DNA of 64,000 nt, from assembly GCF_001583695.1 (NCBI RefSeq), contig NZ_LOBC01000013.1, positions 56,078 through 120,077 of the forward strand. The letters run 5' to 3'. The position numbers and the translations under genes are program-made. Within the stretch, counting starts at the first letter, position 1; each line of letters begins with the position of its first letter. The stretch is from Bacillus wiedmannii (GTDB taxonomy: Bacteria > Bacillota > Bacilli > Bacillales > Bacillaceae_G). Under the pieces are notes generated by a model. The model had not been told where the DNA came from, searched no databases, and saw nothing but the letters and a program-made list of their open reading frames with translations. Below are positions 33,313 through 41,826 of the stretch, piece by piece.

Positions 33313-33339
33313 ACTATTCTAATCTATATTGCATAGTAT
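33313..33339 (+). promoter_or_regulatory. Sigma-K-like promoter, second C1q-like gene
   Basis: AAAC, 17 bp, CATAGTATG: same elements and spacing as before copy 1. It lies downstream of the only in-frame TTG (33288), so that TTG cannot be the start. Confidence 0.45.
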
Positions 33340-33368
33340 GTAATAATAAATTTAAAGGGGGACTTACT

Positions 33369-33944
33369 ACGTCTTATTATTACTGTAAGTATTGTAAAGA
33401 TTACACAAAGAAAAGTCATGATTGCTTTAGAAAAAATAGTCAATGTGATAGAAAGTATGTAAAAGTGAATTGTTGTGATGATAAGAAAGAAAAGCTTGTA
33501 AGGGCGTCTGCATTTAGAGCTGTTAATACAATGAATCAATCTGTTCCGGAAAATACTTCAGTTAAAGTATTATTTCAAAATGAACAGTTTGATTTAGCGA
33601 ATGAATATAATGCAGCAACATCTATTTTTATTCCGAAGACTAAAGGGGTATATAGTGTATTAGGGAATATAACATTCTCTCCAAATGATTTTAATGTAAA
33701 TTACAGAGCTAGAGTTGAGATTCGTGTGAATGGAAATCCAGCAATAGCAATTGATAATGATTTCTTTGGGACCGGTGTATTTTTTAACAATGATGTTTCA
33801 GTAACGTCTATTCTTCAATTAGAAGCAGGGGATTCAGTTGAAGTTTTTGCTGAGAGTAGTGTTGCTGGAGTAATTGTACAAAATGTTAATGGTTTGAATA
33901 CGGTTCACTTTGAAGCGGCAAGATTCCCTTCACCAACTGAATAA
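33369..33944 (+). CDS. C1q/TNF-like spore-type protein, copy 2, with ACG in place of ATG
   Basis: Tandem paralog of the 32690 gene, with the same SYYYCKYCKDYTKK start, extra Cys residues (VNCCDD) and the same jelly roll (VKVLFQNEQFDLANEYN again). Aligning the leaders places AAAGGGGG and then ACG exactly where copy 1 has its ATG. No other start precedes the domain downstream of the promoter; the next in-frame Met lies inside the fold. It is either an inefficient ACG start or a recently silenced gene. The body of the gene is intact, which favours recent loss or real use. Confidence 0.6.
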   Translation, partial: TSYYYCKYCKDYTKKSHDCFRKNSQCDRKYVKVNCCDDKKEKLVRASAFRAVNTMNQSVPENTSVKVLFQNEQFDLANEYNAATSIFIPKTKGVYSVLGNITFSPNDFNVNYRARVEIRVNGNPAIAIDNDFFGTGVFFNNDVSVTSILQLEAGDSVEVFAESSVAGVIVQNVNGLNTVHFEAARFPSPTE

Positions 33945-33979
33945 CGAAGACAATACAACACTTTTCAGTAGGTTTAGTT

Positions 33980-34008
33980 AATCCCCTTCACCAAATGGTG
34001 GGGGATTA
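33980..34008 (+). terminator. Terminator after C1q-like copy 2
   Basis: AATCCCC...GGGGGATT arms around ACCA/TGGT, followed by TATTATTG. Confidence 0.6.
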
Positions 34009-34301
34009 TTATTGTTTTTCTAAAATATATAAGTAAATCGGTTAAATATAGTTTGTTTCATGAGAATTTCACATGCTAGGAAGTAAGGTTGAAAGTGCTA
34101 GCTTATTATGAGTATTAGATATTCTGCAGGTAATAAAAAGCGTACAACGAAACGAGTAACATGGTTGTAAAAGTTCTTTGGTATTACATTTGCTAGCTGT
34201 CTAACGTAATAGAAAAGATATCTTGATTTATGTCCGTATAATTACGTTTTTTCTTTACTATATAGAAATTACATATTTAACAAAGGTTTGTGTAGGTATT
34301 G

Positions 34302-34394
34302 CTATTGTATGGAAAGGAATAACATTAAGGCGATTACACTATATAAAAATAAAATAAATCCTAAGATGAGAAGTATTGGATGCAATTTGAACAT
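34302..34394 (-). CDS. Micro membrane protein, 30 aa
   Basis: The minus strand carries CAAGGAGGTCAAAT and then an ATG encoding MFKLHPILLILGFILFLYSV and ten more residues, a single hydrophobic helix. The ribosome site is near perfect. Single-helix peptides of this size often modulate a membrane complex; no partner is adjacent. Confidence 0.5.
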   Translation of the reverse strand: MFKLHPILLILGFILFLYSVIALMLFLSIQ

Positions 34395-34633
34395 ATTTGA
34401 CCTCCTTGAGTATATAAAGATTTTAATACATCTATGGTCAATTTAGAAGGGATATATATTAGATGAATATAATGTTTGAGTGAATACAATAATGTAACAG
34501 AGGAGTGAAAGTATAATAAATAAAGGAGTATTATTGAGTTCACATTGATTAAATTGTTTATAAGTAAGCAGGATGGGGGATCGCCTGTGAAATATAAAAG
34601 TAAACAGGTTTATATATACAGGATGAGGGATAA

Positions 34634-34667
34634 ATAAAAAAAGAGCATACATAAACAGTACGCTCTA
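34634..34667 (-). terminator. Terminator of the 64-aa minus-strand gene
   Basis: Stem AGAGCATAC/GTACGCTCT, T-run on the minus strand. It leaves a 3' leader of about 150 nt. Confidence 0.6.
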
Positions 34668-34820
34668 AAGAAAGATAGGTTTTATGAGTGGATAATCTCC
34701 ATACGATAATATATGCTCGGTTAACAAAAATGTGTGAAAAATCAATAGATTATCAATAGAATATCATGAAATGAGTAATTTTAGTCTTTTACTGAAGTCG
34801 TTTAGCTAATCAAAATATGA

Positions 34821-35015
34821 TTAACAATTGGATAATGATCGTACTTCAGTTTCGTATTTCTTATAGTTTGGATATTGCGTAATAGTTTGACACTTAGGTG
34901 TGGAAAGTTGATTAATTATAGAAACATTTGTAATTACCTCGTTACAAGGACCGAAAAATGTGATTTTTAGTTTTGAGTTTGGTGGAACTTTGACCACGAT
35001 AGGTTTTTTTTTCAT
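34821..35015 (-). CDS. Hypothetical protein, 64 aa
   Basis: Begins MKKKPIVVKVPPNSKLKITF and contains GPCNEVITNVSIIN and a C-terminal Cys. The beta-rich pattern without a signal peptide resembles other small spore-associated proteins of the group. The ATG follows TTAGGAGCTGATTTT. Not recognised. Confidence 0.6.
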   Translation of the reverse strand: MKKKPIVVKVPPNSKLKITFFGPCNEVITNVSIINQLSTPKCQTITQYPNYKKYETEVRSLSNC

Positions 35016-35031
35016 AAAATCAGCTCCTAAG

Positions 35032-35057
35032 ACGCAGTATTGTATACTGCGTTTTTT
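35032..35057 (+). terminator. Plus-strand terminator in the leader of a minus-strand gene
   Basis: Perfect nine-bp stem ACGCAGTAT/ATACTGCGT, loop TGT, T-run on the plus strand. No plus-strand gene precedes it. Confidence 0.65.
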
Positions 35058-35283
35058 GTTTAGATTAATATATAATATGAAATTTTTAGTTGAGTTGATA
35101 ATGATATGGAGTTTAATGGTGTGATTAGATTATGAAAAATTAGTAGAAACTTAATTAAAAGATCGTATATTTTGAAAAAAATATAGATTTTCTTTATTTA
35201 TAGTATAGATAGCTAGTATTAGGCATAAGGGGCTTTTAATAAGACAAGCTTTGAATATGATATTAAAAAGGGGATGAATTGTA

Positions 35284-36297
35284 TTGGGGTATATTATCGA
35301 TATTTCAAAATGGAATGGCACTATTGATTGGGATATTGCAGCATCTCAGCTAGATTTAGTTATTGCTAGAGTTCAAGATGGTTCGAATACGGTAGATTTT
35401 ATGTATCAAAATTATGTGAATGAAATGAAGAAACGCAGTATTCCATTTGGTAATTATGCATTTTGTCGTTTTATATCTATTGCTGATGCAAGGAAAGAGG
35501 CACAAGATTTTTGGAGTCGTGGCGATAAATCTGCTAAGTTTTGGGTGGTGGACGTAGAAATTCAAACGATGATGGATATGCAAGGGGGGACACAAGCGTT
35601 TATAGATGAATTACGCCGTTTAGGTGCGAAAAAAGTAGGGCTATACGTGGGGCATCACACGTATGTATCATTTGGAGCACGTAATATTGAAGTTGATTTT
35701 GTATGGATTCCTCGTTATGGAGGAAATAAGCCAGCATATCCGTGTGATATTTGGCAATATACTGATTCGGGAAATGTTCCTGGTATTGGGAAATGTGATT
35801 TAAATCAATTAATAGGAAAAAAGTCGCTTTCTTGGTTTATAGGATCGGATCAAGTAAATCAATCTGTTCAATCCGGCAAAGAGGATACACAACAATCAAC
35901 TGGTATTGGTATTGCGGTTTCGAAATATTCTGATGGATATGGCATAAATCTATATGAAAATCCTGCGAATCCTCAGTTTACAGGTACAATCACTCAAAAA
36001 ACTCCATATTTAGTCTTACATGGTTATTGGGGAGGCGCAAATAAAGATATGATTTGCTTAGGCAATGATAAACAGTGGGTATATGTAAAACATTTTGATG
36101 TGAAATGGTTTTATGCATCTTCAAAATATCCCGTTGGGTATGGAGTTAATTACTATGCAGAGCCTGAATGTATAAATTATAAAGGAAATATTGATGGATC
36201 AAAATCTTTTCGTGTGTGGGGCAGAGCCAAAAATGCGGTAGATATCGGGCAAAATAATTGGATACCGGAAGAACATGTAAATATTAAGAGTCTATAG
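35284..36297 (+). CDS. GH25 muramidase (lysozyme) with C-terminal wall-binding-like repeats
   Basis: A 337-residue protein. Residues 1-190 are glycoside hydrolase family 25: [15 protein letters not shown] with the first catalytic Asp, FWVVDVEIQ with the acidic pair, and [15 protein letters not shown]. Residues 210-337 contain two similar segments ([17 protein letters not shown] and [14 protein letters not shown]) that look like SH3-type repeats. It has no signal peptide, like phage endolysins or proteins released by mother-cell lysis. TTG start, about 10 bases after AAAAGGGG. Confidence 0.82.
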   Translation: MGYIIDISKWNGTIDWDIAASQLDLVIARVQDGSNTVDFMYQNYVNEMKKRSIPFGNYAFCRFISIADARKEAQDFWSRGDKSAKFWVVDVEIQTMMDMQGGTQAFIDELRRLGAKKVGLYVGHHTYVSFGARNIEVDFVWIPRYGGNKPAYPCDIWQYTDSGNVPGIGKCDLNQLIGKKSLSWFIGSDQVNQSVQSGKEDTQQSTGIGIAVSKYSDGYGINLYENPANPQFTGTITQKTPYLVLHGYWGGANKDMICLGNDKQWVYVKHFDVKWFYASSKYPVGYGVNYYAEPECINYKGNIDGSKSFRVWGRAKNAVDIGQNNWIPEEHVNIKSL

Positions 36298-36305
36298 GAA
36301 TACGT

Positions 36306-36350
36306 AAAGGGTCATTTTACTGATACATAGTAAGATGACCTTTAATATTT
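36306..36350 (+). terminator. Terminator after the muramidase gene
   Basis: Stem AAAGGGTCATTTTACT/AGTAAGATGACCTTT with minor mismatches and a T-rich tail. Confidence 0.7.
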
Positions 36351-36474
36351 GAACAAAAAAGAACAAGATACATAGTTTATTCAAATGAAATGAATTACAT
36401 GTGGAAAACACATTGTTAACACAAGTACATTGTATAGTTATTCTTATATAATAATAAAAGTGAGGTATTTTGAA

Positions 36475-37326
36475 TTGAAAAAGAAAAAGCTATTTTTAGG
36501 AACAATTATTTCATGCGTAGTACTGGCATTATCGGCATGTGGTTCCTCAGACAACGTAGTAACATCAAAAGTAGGCAATGTTACAGAAAAAGAGTTAAGT
36601 AAAGAATTAAGACAAAAATATGGGGAAAGTACTTTATACCAAATGGTGTTAAGTAAGGCGTTGTTAGATAAATATAAAGTTTCAGATGAGGAAGCAAAAA
36701 AACAAGTAGAAGAAGCAAAAGAAAAGATGGGTGATAACTTCAAATCGACTTTAGAGCAAGTTGGCTTGAAGAATGAAGATGAATTAAAAGAAAAAATGAA
36801 GCCAGAAATTGCATTTGAGAAAGCGATTAAAGCGACTGTCACAGAAAAAGATGTAAAAGATAACTATAAACCAGAAATGAAGGTAAGTCATATTTTAGTG
36901 AAAGATGAAAAGACTGCTAAAGAAGTGAAAGAGAAAGTAAATAATGGTGAAGATTTTACAGCTTTAGCCAAGCAATACTCAGAGGATACTGGTTCAAAAG
37001 AACAAGGCGGAGAAATAACTGGTTTTGCTCCAGGACAAACGGTGAAAGAATTTGAGGAAGCTGCATATAAATTAAATGCAGGACAAGTAAGTGAGCCGGT
37101 AAAAACAACTTACGGGTACCATATTATTAAAGTGACAGATAAAAAAGAATTGAAGCCATTTGATGAAGTAAAAGATCAAATTCGTAAAGATTTAGAACAG
37201 CAAAGACTACAAGATACGACTGGAAAATGGAAACAACAAGTAGTCAATGATTTACTGAAAGATGCTGATATTAAAGTGAACGATAAAGACTTTAAAAATA
37301 CATTTGAATTTCTAGAAAAGAAATAA
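36475..37326 (+). CDS. prsA: Foldase lipoprotein PrsA (parvulin-type prolyl isomerase)
   Basis: A 283-residue lipoprotein. The signal peptide ends in LSAC (Cys22). The parvulin domain (about 130-225) has VSHILVKDEKTAKEVK, FTALAKQYSEDTGSKEQGGE and PVKTTYGYHIIKV. Helical N- and C-terminal foldase regions surround it. PrsA assists folding of secreted proteins outside the membrane. The B. cereus group has several copies; which one this is cannot be told here. TTG 36475 follows GTGAGGT; an ATG-started 15-residue extension would hide the signal peptide. Confidence 0.92.
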   Translation: MKKKKLFLGTIISCVVLALSACGSSDNVVTSKVGNVTEKELSKELRQKYGESTLYQMVLSKALLDKYKVSDEEAKKQVEEAKEKMGDNFKSTLEQVGLKNEDELKEKMKPEIAFEKAIKATVTEKDVKDNYKPEMKVSHILVKDEKTAKEVKEKVNNGEDFTALAKQYSEDTGSKEQGGEITGFAPGQTVKEFEEAAYKLNAGQVSEPVKTTYGYHIIKVTDKKELKPFDEVKDQIRKDLEQQRLQDTTGKWKQQVVNDLLKDADIKVNDKDFKNTFEFLEKK

Positions 37327-37336
37327 TGACTGTAAT

Positions 37337-37371
37337 TAGAAAAGGGAACCTTTATAGGTTCCCTTTTCTAG
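37337..37371 (+). terminator. prsA terminator
   Basis: Perfect 14-bp stem TAGAAAAGGGAACC/GGTTCCCTTTTCTA. Confidence 0.85.
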
Positions 37372-37815
37372 TTAGTGTGTGAGTTATAAATAGATAGTAA
37401 GACAATATAATATTACATTTAAATATTAAGAATTACAATGGGAATTTATGTAATTGTTTTAAATTGGAATGATCAATGCTTCATAGAATGTTGATATTAT
37501 AATGTTTCGTTTGCTTAATTTCATTAAATATAAAGTGGATTTATTAATTTCATCCCACTATTTGCATGTAGTCTGATTGGCGTGGGCTAATTAAAACCTG
37601 AATTGATTTAAGTTTTTCTTTATTGAAGTGGATAAACATAATTTGCAGAATGAAACATACAATAGTATTGAAAAAATATTGATGTGAAATGAAGTGAAAA
37701 GCAGAGCATTCTACTAAAAAGGATGTTCTTTTTAGTATGAAACTTTTAGGATAAAGAAAGAATGCTTTTAAACAAATTATTTAATAGATAAATATATTAC
37801 GTAGGAGGAGAAAAT
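37372..37815. other. Intergenic region with an orphan terminator-like hairpin
   Basis: GAGCATTCT/AGGATGTTC at 37704-37728 with a T-run; no gene upstream of it. Nothing else recognised. Confidence 0.4.
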
Positions 37816-38034
37816 ATGAAAGTAATTTTTCAAAGAGAAGATGGAGGGAAGGTTTTTGAATCGTATGATGAAGATATAAGTAACTTATTAGCTATTTTAA
37901 AGGAAACGAAAGGGATTAAGATTGGGATGGTTGAGTATGAAGTATTAAAATACGAATTAGAGTATTTTCGTAACCCAAAAAAAGCAGTAACGGAGAGGGA
38001 ATTACATATAATAGTACAACCAAAATATATGTAG
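37816..38034 (+). CDS. Hypothetical protein, 72 aa
   Basis: Begins MKVIFQREDGGKVFESYDED. It is a charged, soluble protein ending in ELHIIVQPKYM. TAGGAGGAGAAAAT before the ATG and a terminator after it support a real gene. Not recognised. Confidence 0.65.
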   Translation: MKVIFQREDGGKVFESYDEDISNLLAILKETKGIKIGMVEYEVLKYELEYFRNPKKAVTERELHIIVQPKYM

Positions 38035-38070
38035 TAAGGGGAGAATATGTATTCTTAAACAGTATGTACG

Positions 38071-38101
38071 AAAAGAGAGTGTTTACATTGCTCTCTTTTC
38101 T
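38071..38101 (+). terminator. Terminator after the 72-aa gene
   Basis: Perfect nine-bp stem AAAAGAGAG/CTCTCTTTT. Confidence 0.8.
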
Positions 38102-38343
38102 ATAGAAATTTTGTGAGTTCGTTCTTTATAATATATGCTTTCATTTATAGTTGGTTAATAAACTTGAAAAATTAAAACTTTTATATAAGAAGTGAAAAGC
38201 TCATTTGATGAAGAAAAAATAAATGATGGATAAAAATATAATTTAAATCATTCCAAAAGAACGTAAGTTCGTGTATAATTAGAACGGATGTTCTTGTGTG
38301 TGCAGATAGTATACGAATAAGAAATAAAGTGAAACTTTAATTA

Positions 38344-38475
38344 GCGGGGTGTTCATCGTCCGTTATTTATTAGCTTTCACCAATTAAGCGTTTACGGGCA
38401 GTTGATTTTCGTCTTACCTCCTCGCATATAGCGGATTTTGAGGTAGGAGCTTCACTACCTGTTAATGCGGGATAA
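38344..38475 (+). repeat. bcr1-like dispersed repeat with RNA-like fold
   Basis: From GCGGGGTGTTCATCG to AATGCGGGATAAA. Nested stems are visible: CTCGCAT/ATGCGGG enclosing AGGTAG/CTACCT, plus TACCTC/GAGGTA as an alternative pairing. Read on the minus strand it starts TTTAT-CCCGCATTAAC and carries GGTGAAAGCTAATAA and CGGACGATGAAC, which I recall as features of the roughly 155-bp bcr1 element. Related copies lie at 30052 and 56591. The rest of 38035-38558 is featureless. Confidence 0.65.
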
Positions 38476-38558
38476 ATATGAGCCTAGCAATTATTAACGA
38501 ATAATCGAGGAACAATATGTGTGAAATAAAATGGATAAATGATCAAGGAGATAAATAA

Positions 38559-38894
38559 ATGAATGATGTAAAGGTGCAGAAAATAGAAAGAGAATGGGTT
38601 CCATTTACAGTAATGTCGGAACAGTTATTAAGTATGCGAAAGATTGTTGGAGAGAAGTTTAAAGTACAAAAACCGTTCTTAACAAACGAAGCAAAAGAGA
38701 GAATTTCTGATAAATTATTAACGTCATTATTGTCTGAGAAAGAAATATTGGTGACATATTTTGAAGATGGTTACATCCTTACAAGTTATATGACAGTAGT
38801 GCATATAAACCCGCTAAAGTGCATTGTAATATGTACTGACGCATTTTATAAAACTTACGTATTTAATACTTCTGATATTATTGAAATAACGTAA
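38559..38894 (+). CDS. YolD-like family protein
   Basis: A 111-residue protein with the YolD pattern: REWVPFTVMSEQ, a Leu-rich helix, KEILVTYFEDGYILTSYMTV and a C-terminal FNTSDIIEIT. YolD proteins usually sit beside a UvrX-type Y-family polymerase; none is here, so it is a solitary copy. The start follows AAGGAGATAAATA. Function unknown. Confidence 0.75.
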   Translation: MNDVKVQKIEREWVPFTVMSEQLLSMRKIVGEKFKVQKPFLTNEAKERISDKLLTSLLSEKEILVTYFEDGYILTSYMTVVHINPLKCIVICTDAFYKTYVFNTSDIIEIT

Positions 38895-38931
38895 AGGAAG
38901 CTGGAATTTCAATTTTAGCTTCCTTTACGTT
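38888..38931 (+). terminator. Terminator after the YolD-like gene
   Basis: Perfect 15-bp arms AACGTAAAGGAAGCT/AGCTTCCTTTACGTT, overlapping the stop codon. Confidence 0.8.
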
Positions 38932-38955
38932 ATGTTAGATGAGGGATATAAATAA

Positions 38956-38992
38956 TGAAAAGAAAAAGCAGCTAGCTTCATACTAGCTGCTA
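38956..38992 (-). terminator. Terminator of the GerPF-like gene
   Basis: Perfect nine-bp stem AGCAGCTAG/CTAGCTGCT with the T-run on the minus strand, about 120 bp past the stop. Confidence 0.7.
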
Positions 38993-39111
38993 AGCCCCAG
39001 GGAAAGGGAGAAAAAGATAGGGTACTCCAAAAATCAATAATAGCTGTGTAACAGCCTGATTATAGTATAGACAAATTTATTATTCCTAAACAGTACGATG
39101 AAAAAATAGGA

Positions 39112-39327
39112 CTAAGCTGTACCTACTTGGTTTTGATCTGCAAGGTCAGAATCAAAAGTATTAGTCGCGCTCACACCATTAAAAGTATTAACAACAAAAC
39201 CAACATTTGAAGCACCAGATCCATTATAAGCCTTCGTATTTTCTTTCGGAGAAACGTTGTAGAAATCGCCTAAATTAAATGAACCGTTACTATTTTGTAC
39301 AACTAAATTCCCTACAACTGAGGGCAT
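39112..39327 (-). CDS. GerPF/GerPA-like spore germination protein
   Basis: A 71-residue protein matching the GerPA/GerPF family: MPSVVGNLVVQNSNGSFNLG, VSPKENTKAYNGSGASNVG and VSATNTFDSDLADQN. GerP proteins are spore coat components needed for germinants to pass the coat. This is a stand-alone copy, not the gerPABCDEF operon. ATG 39327 follows GCGGGTGAAAACT. Confidence 0.85.
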   Translation of the reverse strand: MPSVVGNLVVQNSNGSFNLGDFYNVSPKENTKAYNGSGASNVGFVVNTFNGVSATNTFDSDLADQNQVGTA

Positions 39328-39539
39328 AGTTTTCACCCGCTTTACAATCATTTGTTAATACTACTATATGGTGTTATAGTCCAAATGGTTCATGTAACAA
39401 AAATTGTGGAATAGTAAAACGTTTGAAGTGTAGCTTAATCCTACAATAAAAGTATGTTAAAATTAATGTAAGGTTGAGTAATTTTTATGAAAAATAATTG
39501 TATAATTAATATATGCGAAATCAAAGGAGGCAAAATGTA

Positions 39540-39875
39540 ATGAATAATGTTATAAAAAAAGTAGATTTAACAGATGCAAAATCAAGTAATCTTGTTGCAC
39601 TTATTTATAGCAATGAAGTTATATTGGTTGAAGAAGCATTTTGTCCAAATGAAATAAAATTAAAGTTTAATGAAATTGCAATTTTATCGGCTATTAAAAC
39701 AGCACATATAATGAAAGTATCCATCAGAAAAGAACTGGAAGCAATTTTTCATGACACTGGTGTTTTATTTGTGAAGCATAGTGTTGATTATGGAAATAGT
39801 CAATCTATCACTATGCATTTTGAACAATTCAAAAAGTTGCAAAATGCGATTGAGAATTTAAATAAAAATAGGTAA
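39540..39875 (+). CDS. Hypothetical protein, 111 aa
   Basis: A soluble protein with NNVIKKVDLTDAKSSNLVAL, FCPNEIKLKFNEIAILSAIK and a Lys/Asn-rich end. AAAGGAGG lies nine bases before ATG 39540. A small zinc-type pseudogene follows 40 bp later. Not recognised. Confidence 0.6.
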   Translation: MNNVIKKVDLTDAKSSNLVALIYSNEVILVEEAFCPNEIKLKFNEIAILSAIKTAHIMKVSIRKELEAIFHDTGVLFVKHSVDYGNSQSITMHFEQFKKLQNAIENLNKNR

Positions 39876-39916
39876 TCAGACTAGATGAAGATTCTTTCAT
39901 AGAGGTGAACTGTTCT

Positions 39917-40117
39917 ATGATGAAAAATTAGTTTGAAATTTTTTCAGATGAATCTCACTGTAAGCATAAATATGGTTTTATTAAGATGCAGGATAATGAA
40001 GATTTTAAAAGAAGTAATCTAGGTGTAGCTTTTATGTATCGGTGTGAGAAATGCGGGAAAGAGAAGCTGAAATATAAAAGCAATAACGAAATAAATAATG
40101 ACTTTTTTGATATATAA
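39917..40117 (+). pseudogene. Zinc-ribbon-like small gene with a nonsense codon at position 5
   Basis: GAGGTGAACTGTTCT precedes ATG-ATG-AAA-AAT-TAG. The frame then runs open for 61 codons with FEIFSDESHCKHKYGF and YRCEKCGKEKLKYK, a plausible zinc ribbon. A terminator follows. Only the amber codon breaks it. Confidence 0.55.
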
Positions 40118-40119
40118 GC

Positions 40120-40147
40120 AAGAGTAACTGTTATGGTTACTCTTTTT
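40120..40147 (+). terminator. Terminator after the zinc-ribbon pseudogene
   Basis: Stem AGAGTAAC/GTTACTCT with Ts. Confidence 0.7.
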
Positions 40148-40249
40148 GCTTACATAAAAACTCCTACTAAAGTATGAAATGAGTTGATACTTTAGTAAAT
40201 GGCTGAATGAAAAGGGAGAGTGTAAAATTTTATAAAGGAGGAGAGGTAT

Positions 40250-40957
40250 ATGCAGCGAAACGAAACTGGAAAAATTGTAATGATTACAGGAGTGACGCAA
40301 GGATTAGGTCGTGCAATGGTTGATCGATTTCATGAATTGGGATGGAATATATATGGCTGTGGACGTTCAAAAGATAAAATTGAAGAATTGAAAAAATATT
40401 ACGGTAATATACATGATTTTCAAATAATCGATGTTTCAGACTCCCAGCAAGTAAGTAATTGGGCGAATTATATACTTCATAGATATAGAGCACCTAATTT
40501 GTTAATAAATAATGCATCGATTGTTAATAAAAATGCGCCACTGTGGAAAGTAACAGCTCAAGAATTCGAAAATGTAATGAATGTAAACGTAAATGGTGTA
40601 GTAAATGTAATTAGGGCATTTGTCCCAGCGATGGTAGCTAGGAAAGAAGGAATGATTATTAATATGAGTTCTAGTTGGGGCCGAGAGGGAGAAGCTGAGC
40701 TGGCGCCATATTGTGCCTCAAAGTTTGCAATTGAAGGTATCACGAAATCTATGGCACTTGAATTACCCTATGGTATGGCTGTTGTTGCTTTAGATCCGGG
40801 CGGAAGTATCAGGACCCCAATGCTGTATTCATGTGCACCAGAGTATGTAAATGAATCACCCACACCTGAAATGTGGTCACATCACGCGATTCAATATATA
40901 TTAAATATAACAATAGATAAAAATGGAGCTTCATTGACATGCCCAGAATGTATGTAA
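40250..40957 (+). CDS. Short-chain dehydrogenase/reductase
   Basis: A 235-residue SDR. It has the cofactor motif TGVTQGLG, LLINNAS, catalytic Ser in IINMSSSWG, the YCASK active site and a PGGSIRTPM loop. The start has AAAGGAGGAGAGGTAT. There is no neighbour to suggest a substrate. The C-terminal CPECM ends with two Cys, unusual for the family. Confidence 0.87.
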   Translation: MQRNETGKIVMITGVTQGLGRAMVDRFHELGWNIYGCGRSKDKIEELKKYYGNIHDFQIIDVSDSQQVSNWANYILHRYRAPNLLINNASIVNKNAPLWKVTAQEFENVMNVNVNGVVNVIRAFVPAMVARKEGMIINMSSSWGREGEAELAPYCASKFAIEGITKSMALELPYGMAVVALDPGGSIRTPMLYSCAPEYVNESPTPEMWSHHAIQYILNITIDKNGASLTCPECM

Positions 40958-41022
40958 ATATATTTTGAATTGTATACGTATCTTTTAATTAGCATATTTT
41001 CAGTGATATACGCTTTGTCTAA

Positions 41023-41048
41023 AAAAAGTACCTTAAAGGTGCTTTTTT
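41023..41048 (+). terminator. SDR terminator
   Basis: Stem AAAGTACCTT/AAGGTGCTTT (one wobble) and Ts. Confidence 0.7.
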
Positions 41049-41166
41049 GTATGATTAACACGTTTTAGAATGCACAAAATTACATATAGAAAATAAATAT
41101 GAGATAAAGGATGCCGTTTGTGTATGGCGAAAAAAGCACTAGAAAATTTCTAAATAGGTGATAAAA

Positions 41167-41826
41167 ATGAATCCAAGCGGTTTAAAAGTGACAGGAGCAT
41201 GGTTTCAAGTAGGAGGAAATCTTACTGCGGCTATTGGGGCGACAAGAGGATTTCTTGGAGAAGAGAAAGTTGAATCGAAGATTGTAATTGTAGGAAGCTC
41301 ATTACAAGCCCTCGGTTATATATTACAAATAATAGCGAGTAATGATACCGGAGATGAAGCTGAAAGAGAAAATCAAAATATGTGTTTGGAGAATAAAAGT
41401 GAAATGCTTGATAAAATGGGCATTGAATTATTAGCATTAGGGAATATATCAAATGTAATAGGAACATATTTTAATATAAATAAACAATTGAAAGAGAATG
41501 ATTATCTCATAATTGTCGGGAACAGTTTACAATCGATTGGTGCTTTTTTAGGAGTAGAAGCAGCTCTGCTTCAGATGAAAGCAATACAGAGAATTATAAT
41601 ACTAGGTAATTCTTTGCAAAGTTTAGGTGCGGGACTTCAAGCGTATCAAGGTATTATTAATGTATCAAAGAATGAAATAGAAAATGAGGGCAGTATGGTT
41701 GATAAGAAAGATGAGAAGATAATAGCACTCATTGGTATTTGGATACAAGCAATAGGAACTATTATTTCTGCGATTGGATTAACTATAATAGAGAAAGAAG
41801 AAAGATTAGAAAAAATAAAAATATGA
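41167..41826 (+). CDS. Repetitive membrane-like protein (DUF6944-like)
   Basis: A 219-residue protein of internal repeats. Units VGSSLQALGYILQI, VGNSLQSIGAFLGV and LGNSLQSLGAGLQA recur, and the ends (VTGAWFQVGGNLTAAIGA and LIGIWIQAIGTIISAIGL) are related to each other. Each unit is a Gly-rich hydrophobic helix, so it may associate with membranes. I tentatively match it to the DUF6944 repetitive family. ATG 41167 follows AGGTGATAAAA. A broken relative is at 27905. Confidence 0.6.
   Translation: MNPSGLKVTGAWFQVGGNLTAAIGATRGFLGEEKVESKIVIVGSSLQALGYILQIIASNDTGDEAERENQNMCLENKSEMLDKMGIELLALGNISNVIGTYFNINKQLKENDYLIIVGNSLQSIGAFLGVEAALLQMKAIQRIIILGNSLQSLGAGLQAYQGIINVSKNEIENEGSMVDKKDEKIIALIGIWIQAIGTIISAIGLTIIEKEERLEKIKI

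Larger units (their letters stand above)
34009..35283. other. Sparse 1.3-kb region with two small minus-strand genes
   Basis: Apart from the small genes at 34394 and 35015 and two hairpins, it holds only short fragments (a 20-codon ORF near 34108) and a pair of imperfect direct repeats around 34565 and 34605 (AAGTAARCAGG, CAGGATGRGGGAT). Confidence 0.5.

Noticed and set aside
33288-33371. TTG start for the second C1q-like gene
   Set aside because: No ribosome site, lies upstream of the matched promoter, and the 27 extra residues have no counterpart in the paralog.
37704-37733. Hairpin considered as a riboswitch for the 72-aa gene
   Set aside because: Simple stem with a T-run and wobble pairs, no complex fold seen; listed only as terminator-like.
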